From Cyclina sinensis (lineage: Eukaryota > Mollusca > Bivalvia > Venerida > Veneridae): a stretch of DNA of 64,000 nucleotides. Location: the NCBI GenBank assembly GCA_012932295.1, contig JAAONU010000013.1:2836603-2900602 (forward strand). The letters are read 5' to 3'. The position numbers were made by a program, and so were the translations under genes. Positions within the stretch are counted from its first letter, which is position 1, and each line of letters opens with the position of its first letter. Under the pieces are notes generated by a model, which saw only the letters and a list, made by a program, of their open reading frames with translations, had not been told where the DNA came from and made no database searches. Of the stretch, positions 56,331-64,000 are shown in pieces.

Positions 56331-57091
56331 TTCAGTAAGTAACGACAGAAATAAAATTGTAATTAACTGATTCCTGAATAGCGCTGTGTTTCCATGTAAG
56401 GTATCCAGCCAGCTGTCATTACTGTTTTAGTGGCAATTATCACGAATAATTCAATTTTCCTTTCGTATGTTTCAACAGATTTACGTTGTCCTAAAATGAA
56501 TTCGATTGGCATCATGTCAAATTTTGATTTGACATGATTGGGATTTGCCTGGGGGAAAATGTTTTGAGATGTGTCGGTAAAAGAGCTCTGATCATTTTTG
56601 CCAATTACATATGGATTTATAAAAAATAAACTGATACAAATTATATCAAGATGAAGCTTATGAGATGGACTACATGATGCTAAATTTTGACTGAAAATGA
56701 AGTTATAACTTTGGAGAAATTAGGAAAATATATGATTTTCTTTGTCTTTACTTTGTTCACATTTTGATACCTTGAAATCAGGATTAGGATTATACTGGAT
56801 TGTAATAGCCTGGAGAATACAAAACAACACAATAGAGAAAAAGTAATCAGTATTGGATTATAAATACCATTGTGCTGTTTAGGGTGCTGTTTAGGGTTTG
56901 GTGGTTGACTGGTGATAATAATAGTTTATTAATAGCCAGAAGGAGTTGTTAGGATTAGGAAGAAATGACATTTGGACAAAATCATGATTAACAGGTAGAC
57001 TGTGAGAAAGTTATATAGATAGGTCAAGGTTAAATTTGTCAGTGAAAACTAAATCAAAGCACTTAAGAGACTATAGTTAAAATAAAGTGAC
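56331..57091. other. AT-rich spacer, last part probably LINE 5' UTR
   Basis: No gene is seen. A doubled GTGCTGTTTAGG at about 56874-56897 lies in what may be the 5' UTR of the LINE that starts its ORF1 at 57092; the 5' end of that element was not located. Confidence 0.45.
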
Positions 57092-58090
57092 ATGAGTTCA
57101 AAAGGTGTAGGTACAGCTGCTGGCTCGGATAAGAGTCAGGGTCAAGGTCAAGGTGGAGCAAAACGGACAAGCAAACCCTTATCGAAATCACAACAAACAC
57201 AAAACAAAACAGGACAGCAACCAGCAAAACAAGCAAAAAGAACACTGTCAGAACTAAGTGACACCAGCAATGACAGCATGAACTTGTCAGTGATACAAAA
57301 CCAGCTCGATATAATGCAGGAGTCAATGCTTACAAAGGAAGACATAGAGACATTAATAACAAACAGATTATGAATAGAATGGAAGAGAAAATTTTAGAGA
57401 CAGTTTACTCCAAAGTAGAAGAAAAAACCAGAGACTTACAAGATCAGATAACCACCCTGAGATATGATAATGATAACCTGAAAGATAAATTTGATAAAAA
57501 GAACGAGGAATACAACAAGAAAATAGAAGAATTAGAGGAGAAAATGCAGAAATCTGATGAAATGTGCATAGAGGGCAGCAGAAGGGCAAATAGAAATGAA
57601 CAATATTCAAGAAAAATAATATAAAAATTTATGGCATTACAGAAGATGATCATGAATCTCAGATAACACTCACAGAAAAAGTAAAGGACATTCTTAAAAA
57701 GTTGAATGTGGAAATAAGAAAGGAAGATATTATGGCCATACACAGATTACCAAACAATCCAGGACAGATAACACCTATTATTATTAAAACAAATAATAAT
57801 ACTGCAAAAACATCAATAATGAGAAAGAGGAAGGATATGAAGGATGCCGGGCATAGAATCGCAGACGATGTTACAGTCATGAACTCTGGGCTCATAAACA
57901 GGCTAACACTCCATAGTGATATAAGATCAGCATGGTTCTTCAATGATCGGTTTATGGTGAAATAATGACTGGAGAACGAGTAAAATTTGATGTGTTTGAC
58001 AATATTGATGAGATTGTGCGAAAATTACACATGAAGAAACAAGCAGACAGAAGAAGTGGATCAGAGGCACGGAGCGCTTCCAGAAGATAA
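57092..58090 (+). pseudogene. LINE ORF1, coiled coil and RRM-like, three frames
   Basis: The first frame (57092-57373) is Gln/Lys/Ser-rich and basic (RTSKPLSKSQQTQNKTGQQP) and ends at a stop; the next frame (57370-57624) gives a strong coiled coil (KVEEKTRDLQDQITTLRYD, EEYNKKIEELEEKMQKSDE). After a frameshift NNIKIYGITED appears, then 57702-57965 gives EDIMAIHRLPNNPGQITPI and SIMRKRKDMKDAGHRIADD, the RRM-like and C-terminal parts, and one more frameshift leads to ERVKFDVFDNIDEIVRKL and the end. Three frame changes break a protein of about 330 residues that would bind element RNA. Confidence 0.75.
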
Positions 58091-58609
58091 TTAAATGGAC
58101 ATGGCATAGAAGTATATGTGTGTTTTGCTATTTCTGAAAGTCCTGGATGTAAACATGAATGTGTAGTATTATTCTTTGTCATTTGAGAGTTTTGTTACAA
58201 TATCTTTACAGCATGAGATATAAAAAAAATTGTATAATGTATAAGGTTACTTTTTGGTTATTTTCTTTCTATATTAGAAACACGGGCTTGCCTTATTTTA
58301 ACTCTTGAATCCGGTGTCGCATAGCTGTATAAAAGGTGGAGTGACTGGGATCTGGCTTGCATGCGTGGATGGGGTTGGGTGGAGTGAGGTGATATGTTAT
58401 AGATCCTTAAGTACTGTTGCTGTGGGTTACATCGTAGTCTATGATACTTTATTGTATCGTGGTATTGTATCGAAATGATATATCTTTAAATAATATAGTT
58501 ATTTATGTATTCATATGTAATTGGGCAGAATGAGTGCACAGGCAGTCATGGTGTTCTTCACGTTTTACTTATTTTGCTTTTCTTTCTTTTGTTGTATATT
58601 AAGGTGTTC

Positions 58610-59964
58610 ATTTATACTTACTCTTATACTTAGAATACTTACTCCTTTTGGAAAAATTACTGTAGTGAAATCATTAATAGTTCCTCTCTTTACACATTTG
58701 TTTATCATGTTACCCACAAACCTATCATGTTTATGGATAAATTTAATAAATTATTATATGACTTTGTATGGAATGGTCCATATAAGATAAAGTGCTCTGT
58801 AGTTGTAAAGAATTATGAAGAAGGAGGTTTGAAAATGGTAGATATTAATAAATATGAACAGAGTATGAAAATATCATGGATAAGGAAAGCTTTAAGAGGT
58901 ACTGGAAAGTGTTACTTGTTGCAAAATTCCTTATTTGACGTACATAGAATGGTTAATTTCGGAAAATTGTATTGGGAAAACATAATAAAGGTGGTAAAGA
59001 ACAAATTCTGGTGTGATATGATAAGAAGTTATATTTCTTACATGGATGAGTTACCTATAAAAACCGCAGAGGATGTTTTTGCAATGCCACTATTTTATAA
59101 CAACTGTTTTAAAATAGGTAACAAAGGGGTATTTGACAAAAGTATGTATAATAGAGGTATAAGATTTGTTGTTGATCTAATAACAGTTGCAGATGATTTT
59201 GTTAATATTTCGCATGTAGAACAATGCATTGGTAAAAAGTTGAATTTTGTATTTTATGAAGGTTTAAAAAGTACCATAAAATCATTTTTAAGAATATGTA
59301 ATATAAGAATAATCGGTAAATGTAGTAGTTATGAACCTGTTATCTCATGTTATGCTTCAAAAGTTTTATTTTCTAATGAAAGTAAGCATGTGTATAATGT
59401 TTTGATTGCAAACAATGACATTCCTACCAGTCAGTTAAAATGGAACCATTGTTTCAACGGTATTAACTGGAATTATGCTTACAAAGCAGTATTTTTGTTC
59501 ACAAGGGATTCTTATATTCAGTGGTTACAATTACGAATACTCCATAGAATTATTGGTACTAAATCTTTATTATGTCATATGAATATTGTAACTGATAATC
59601 TTTGTACATTTTGTAAAGAGGAAGAAGAGACAATCGTACATATGTTTTGGTCTTGTACTTGTTTTCAAAACTTACTACAAGAAGTGAGAACTGTTCTAGC
59701 AAATAATGGAATTACGGTACAGATAACATGTGAAGACTTTATTATAGGAAAAAGTGAAAAAACGATTGAAAAACTGTATATTCTGTTCTTACATATGAAG
59801 AAATAAATTTTCTTATGTAAAAAGAAAAAGTTTATACCTAGTTTCTATGGTTTAAAAGGTAGCCTAAAGCATGCCTGGCAAGTATATCAAAGCACCAATA
59901 TTAAAGAAATAGAAAGGGTAAACTGGGCAGTTGTAAAACTACTCATTGACAGTCCACATACTTA
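58610..59964 (+). pseudogene. LINE ORF2 C-terminal domain, long open frame
   Basis: It starts with TPFGKITVVKSLIVPLFTHL in one frame and continues after a frameshift at about 58730 in a 359-codon frame to 59806: LLYDFVWNGPYKIKCSVVV, GGLKMVDINKYEQSMKISW, and a zinc cluster LCTFCKEEEETIVHMFWSC (C-x2-C..H..C). Another frameshift leads to NFLMxKKKFIPSFYG and ends near 59964. The same blocks occur in the L1/Tx1-like copies at 0.05-0.77 kb and 5.2-6.2 kb. No RT motif lies upstream. Confidence 0.8.
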
Positions 59965-60260
59965 AACAAGTTTTATACCTTCTCTTAAAACTGGCTAAAC
60001 AGACAGTTTGTTCACATGTCAATATTGTTTAGTTTAAACACTTCAATACCAATATGCAACTTACTTATATTAGCTTTTTTCAATTCCTTGGTCATTTTTT
60101 CGATCTTTTCTATAGATGGGCCTATTATTTCTACAGTATAAATATATTACTACTTCTAGAGTAATAAACATTTACATAAACGTTTATATTTAGTCATACT
60201 ATTGGGTAAAATGTAAATATGTATATGTATTTTATCTATGTATTATATATATATTACATT

Positions 60261-60350
60261 GTAAGGTTAATAGGGGATGATTCTCCGACCCCTATCTAAC
60301 CAATGGACGGGGATAATAAATGGGGTTACCCATTTTGGGGCCTGGAAAAA
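60261..60350 (+). other. Shared LINE 3'-terminal block (copy 2)
   Basis: GTAAGGTTAATAGGGGATGA through GGGATAATAAATGGGGT, the partner of 6733-6825. It marks the 3' end of the deleted LINE. Confidence 0.75.
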
Positions 60351-60634
60351 ATTTTTTTGATGAACTTATACTTGTATAAAACGCTTTCGATATATCATCT
60401 ACAAAAATGTCTATAATACTAGTACATAACAACTCTACCTTGTGACATATAGGCAACGGACAAACAACGGCAAGCAATTTTCTTCTGATAGCTATCCATG
60501 ATGAAATAACTACGTTATGGCAAAAACCTGAAACTGGTTACATGTAGTTTACGATCTATGATAAAACGAATATTAGTTTAAATATAAAGACACGTGAAAC
60601 ATGCACTTAATTTTACTGGGAAAAAAACATAATC

Positions 60635-61065
60635 CAAAATTATCGAACGTGAAGCTACATGGATTTCAAACAAATACAGTATTGTTTATTACACGTGTTC
60701 TATTAATCAAACTCATGCCTGTAATATTGTATGCTTCGGCACAATTGTCAAGTTTAAGATAACATAGAAATATCGCATGGCCAAACAGTTTTACAGCAAT
60801 ATCCAATATCATTATCATTTATAAAGAAGATGACTCTCGTGAAATATATTGTTAAAAAAACTTACCTAACAAAGCAAAATATACTATAACACAAACATTA
60901 TATATTTAGATCTGTAGCAACTAGGCTTCTTACAAACGTGCTACTGTCACGTAAGAAGTCACAAAACCCTGCGTAGATATGAATATCGTTCAAACAACGA
61001 AAATTCAATATTTGTTATAAATTCAGATGTACCTTAGAAAAATAGTTGTAGCATAAATCGTTTAA
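60635..61065 (-). repeat. Paralogous segment, copy 2 (keeps a splice-donor-like site)
   Basis: Partner of 38615-39125. On minus, TTTGCTTTGTTAG is followed by GTAAGTTTTTT, and 61091-61099 just upstream reads ACCGGAAGT, a canonical ETS site, which together suggest a promoter and first exon. No coding sequence follows with confidence. Confidence 0.6.
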
Positions 61066-61130
61066 TTTATCTTTGCATTTGAAACTTGACGACTTCCGGT
61101 TTTGGACGTTTTCACCTTACAAGTAGAAAC

Positions 61131-61506
61131 ATGATGATAATTAACATATTGAGGAACATTCTTATCGTTTTACTTCTTTCCAGTCCTGTCTTACATCAAC
61201 ATAAAAACAAGTATTTTAAAGTAGACGTATATCCGGATAACTTTATTTCGGACAATGTATCAGTGTTACCTTTTACTTACGGACATCTCACATACCTTTA
61301 TGAATGTGAATTATACAGTTTATGAGATGAAGAAATTCTCATGGCCTTCTACACGGCGTAATAACTTACTAGTTCCATTTTGTCTGATGTCATGTGGTGA
61401 TGTTCATCCGTGCCCTGGACCTTCCACTGTTGAGCCGACATTCAATGCGTCAAATGACAATGTCTTTAAAGTCTATCAGAAACGTGGTTTGCATTTTTAC
61501 ACATAA
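61131..61506 (+). pseudogene. CR1/L2-like LINE N-terminal region with 2A-like remnant
   Basis: A hydrophobic leader (MIINILRNILIVLLLSSPVL) in one frame is followed, after a frameshift, by CLMSCGDVHPCPGPSTVEP (from 61381). GDVxxxPGP resembles the 2A oligopeptide (DxExNPGP) found at the N-terminus of several marine-invertebrate CR1-type LINEs. Here Glu is His and the key Asn is Cys, so ribosome skipping is unlikely. Confidence 0.55.
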
Positions 61507-62460
61507 ATACACAAGTTTGATGCCTAAACTGCACGAATTAGAAATTATAGCAGAAAGATCTAAAGCTGCATGTATAAGTGTAACAGAAACATGGCTAGAT
61601 AACACATTTCCTGACTTGGAGGTGTCCATCAAGAATTACTGTATTGTACGCAAAGACCGTAACAGACAAAGAGGAGGCGTGTGCATGTTATATTAGGAAA
61701 GACAGTCTTTTAACAACAGAACTGACCTTGATCATGATGGCATAGAAGCTTTGTGGATTGAACTTTATTTACCTAAGTCAAAACCAATCTTATGTGGAGC
61801 GTCCTACAGACTCCCTACTCAGCAGGACTTATTCTATTTTAAATTTTGTGTTTTCATCTAGCAATGACTTTTTACAATATGAAACTATTTTACTAGGTGA
61901 TTTGAACACAGATGTTTTATGTACTAAATCTTACCCTCTTTTACACTGTTTTAAATCATTTATCAGTGTGTTTAACCTTATACAAATGATAAAATGAGCC
62001 AACCAGAATCTGCCCAACTAGCTCTACAGCAATAGATCTTATCCTTGTTTCAGACAGTGACAAAATATCTCAGTCTGGTGTTATTCACACTACTTTCAGT
62101 GATCATAGCATGGTTTATTTTACTAGAAAATTAACAAAATCTTATTTTGGTTCTCAAAATACTGTTACTTTAAGGTCTGCTAAGAATTACAAGAAAGAAA
62201 ATTTTCAAGCCAGGCTTTTATGTATTGATTGGACTCCAGTTATATTAAGTGACAATGTAAATGATGCATTGGTTAGTTTTAAGCAACTATTTTTATCAGT
62301 ATTAGACAGTATTGCACCTGTAAAGCAAATAAGAATCAAGCAAATATCCCAACCATGGATAGATTCTGCATTCTTGAAGCTGTATCAGAAAGAGACAGAG
62401 CATTTCACAAATATAAACATGATAAATGCCAGGACAATTTTGACACTTTTAAATCTTTAA
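61507..62460 (+). pseudogene. CR1/L2-like LINE endonuclease (broken)
   Basis: Pieces in changing frames: LHELEIIAERSKAACISVTE and TWLDNTFPDLEVS (ETW-type motif), RQRGGVCM, ETILLGDLNTDVL (GDxN), STAIDLILVSDSD and FSDHSMVYFTRK (SDH), then the pre-RT stretch to 62460 with QPWIDSAFLKLYQKE. The APE-type active-site signatures are all visible, but several frameshifts and stops break the frame. Confidence 0.8.
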
Positions 62461-62788
62461 GAAACCATGTGCAGCAGTTAGAAAGTTTACAAAGCCAAAA
62501 AAGATTTTTTTACCAATAGCATTGAACAAAACAAAAATGATTCTAAAGCTTCATGGCAAAACTCTTAAAAGCCTTGGTTTACCTTCTTAAAAGGGATCTA
62601 CATACTCAAGTTTAAACATTTGTTTAAAGGTAAATGACAATATTTGTTTTGATAAGAAACTTATTCCTTAGACTTTTAACAGCTTTTATACTACTGCAGC
62701 TTGTAAACTTGTTGAAAAGCTTCCTAATGTGTACACATGCTTGATTTTAACTTTGTAAGCAGTTTTTACTCAGCCATATTCATCTAAT

Positions 62789-64000
62789 TTGATAAGTGAA
62801 ACTAAAGTTTTAAAATATTTAGAATCCTTAGGTTTAAACAAAGCAGCTGGTGTAGATGGCATTTCACCTCGTTTCCTAAGGGATGGGTTACCTATTACTG
62901 TTGGTCCCATAATACATATTATTAATCTTTCACTACTTCAAGGTAATATTCCAGTTGATCTCAAATCTGCCAGAGTTGTCCCCCTTTTTAAAAAGAATGA
63001 CAAATTATCAGTTGGTAAGTACAGACCAGTCTCAGTTTTAAACATAGTGTCAAAAGTTCTAGAAAAGGTGGTCTACGATCAAGTAGAATCTTATTTTACT
63101 GATAAGAATTTGTTGTATAAATTTCGATCTGGCTTTAGAGGTGGATTTTACACTGACACTTGTTTTATTTACCTATCAGACTTCATTAGAAAAGAAACTG
63201 ATCAAGGTAACTATGTAGGTATGCTTCTACTGGATCTGCAGAAGGCCTTTGATGCGGTAGACCACTCAATCCTCATTATGAAGTTGACAGCTGCAGGTCT
63301 TGGTAAGGACATTGTTAAGTGGTTCAGCTCATATCTTTCAGATAGACAGCAGCTTGTTGATATATCTGGAACTCTTTCATCTACAGCCACTGTCACCTGT
63401 GGTGTGCCACAAGGTTCTATTTTTGGGCCACTGCTTTTCCTAATTTATGTTAATGATATGTCAGCGATGATAAAAAACAAATTGTCACTTTATGCCGATG
63501 ACTTAGCTATTTAAGTGTCACACAAATGTTTTTCCAAAGTGGAACAAGCTCTGGCTAAAGATTTACACTTAGTCAACGGCTAATTGACAATAAATTATCA
63601 TTACATCTCGGTAAAACCGAGTCCATTGTTTTCGGGTCAAAGCACCAAATTTAAGTCTAAGTCCATTCTATATATATTAATTTTAGTGGCATCTCCATTC
63701 AATCTACAATGTCAGTTAAATATCATAGGGTCACTCCAGATCAGCATTTATCATTTGCCTCTATGGCCGATGCTGTTCTTAAGAAAGCTATTGCTCGTCT
63801 AAAATTTCTTTACCGTAAAAGGGAATTTCCCTCAGAATACATTAAAAATCTGCTAAATATGTCTTAGTACAATGTCACCTAGATTATGCCTGTCAGTATG
63901 GTATAATGGTTTATTTCAGAGCTTCAAAAACAAGCTACAACCACTCAGAATAAAATGACATGATTTGTACTTAATCTGGATGCCCGAACCCACATTGGTA
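62789..64000 (+). pseudogene. CR1/L2-like LINE reverse transcriptase
   Basis: One clean frame (62789-63514, 241 codons) holds VLKYLESLGLNKAAGVDGIS, PLFKKNDKLSVGKYRPVSVL, LLLDLQKAFDAVDHSIL (motif A), VTCGVPQGSIFGPLLFLIYV and YADD at 63491-63502. A stop follows LYADDLAI. After it LSLHLGKTESIVFGS and DQHLSFASMADAVLKKAIAR, in other frames, give the thumb region up to the window edge. The frame of 241 codons is the longest intact RT in the window. The 62461-62788 stretch before it is poorly readable. Confidence 0.9.

Larger units (their letters stand above)
57092..60365 (+). mobile_element. Internally deleted L1/Tx1-like LINE (ORF1 plus ORF2 C-terminal domain)
   Basis: ORF1 (57092-58090) is followed by about 500 bp without recognisable domains and then directly by the ORF2 region that comes after the RT (from about 58610), ending in the shared 3' block at 60261-60350. 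The endonuclease and the RT core are absent. The C-terminal domain stays open for 359 codons, so the deletion is not simply part of general decay. Confidence 0.8.
61130..64000 (+). mobile_element. CR1/L2-like LINE, runs off the window
   Basis: Order on plus: hydrophobic N-terminus, 2A-like peptide remnant, endonuclease, RT and the start of the thumb. The copy reaches the window edge in ORF2, so its 3' end is not seen. It starts just downstream of the paralogous segment. Confidence 0.85.

Noticed and set aside
1..64000. A coherent new defence, metabolic or regulatory gene system
   Set aside because: No cluster of co-oriented unknown genes is present; the window is mostly transposon remnants with one or two possible host genes.

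Overview
The window looks like AT-rich animal nuclear DNA, most probably from a bivalve mollusc or a close marine invertebrate. There are no operons, no compact gene arrangement and no ribosome binding sites. Splice-like signals, several lineages of non-LTR retrotransposon (LINE), tRNA-derived SINEs, MITEs and tandem-repeat elements of a kind common in bivalves are present. The organism call is inference from repeat style, not from a diagnostic host gene. Almost everything recognisable is mobile-element sequence. Only two loci look like host-type genes: an intronless glycosyltransferase-like gene with one frameshift (42.3-43.2 kb, +) and a candidate two-exon gene (31.1-33.4 kb, -).

Layout. 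0-9 kb is a nest of LINEs. A L1/Tx1-like copy on the minus strand (1-3624) is split by a ~1 kb element carrying a 145-bp tandem array. A second L1/Tx1-like copy runs on plus (3950-6830). Both appear to have landed in an older LINE ('family A') whose pieces lie at 3609-3945 (-), 6855-7290 (-) and 7300-9010 (+); the opposite orientation of the last piece fits a twin-priming inversion. 9-13.8 kb holds a 145-nt foldback hairpin, simple repeats and a dispersed repeat. 13.9-18.6 kb holds two pieces of a LINE with a restriction-like endonuclease, in reversed order (C-terminal half first). 18.6-22.4 kb is empty apart from a paired ETS-type site and small repeats. 22.4-25.1 kb is another family A LINE (-).

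25-37 kb holds two MITEs of one family with 8- and 9-bp target duplications (26.9 and 35.6 kb), a ~1.5 kb TIR element rich in CGG..CCG motifs (29.4-30.9 kb), tRNA-like SINE heads, and the candidate two-exon gene. 37.1-38.5 kb is an internally deleted LINE keeping an intact ORF1 and the ORF2 tail but no reverse transcriptase. 39.4-42.3 kb is a much fuller LINE of a related type (-), abutting the glycosyltransferase gene. 46.1-47.1 kb is a second tandem-repeat element (~160-bp units). 49.0-50.5 kb is a 1.48-kb near-perfect palindrome. 52.0 and 56.1 kb hold SINE copies. 57.1-60.4 kb is a second internally deleted LINE (ORF1 plus ORF2 C-terminal domain, from the L1/Tx1-like lineage). 61.1-64.0 kb is a CR1/L2-like LINE running off the window.

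How it works together: there is no pathway here. The interest lies in transposon biology: nested insertion, twin priming, two independent LINE lineages with parallel loss of endonuclease and RT (like mammalian HAL1), a permuted RLE-type LINE, and a paralogous ~450-bp pair 22 kb apart that keeps a splice-donor-like site.
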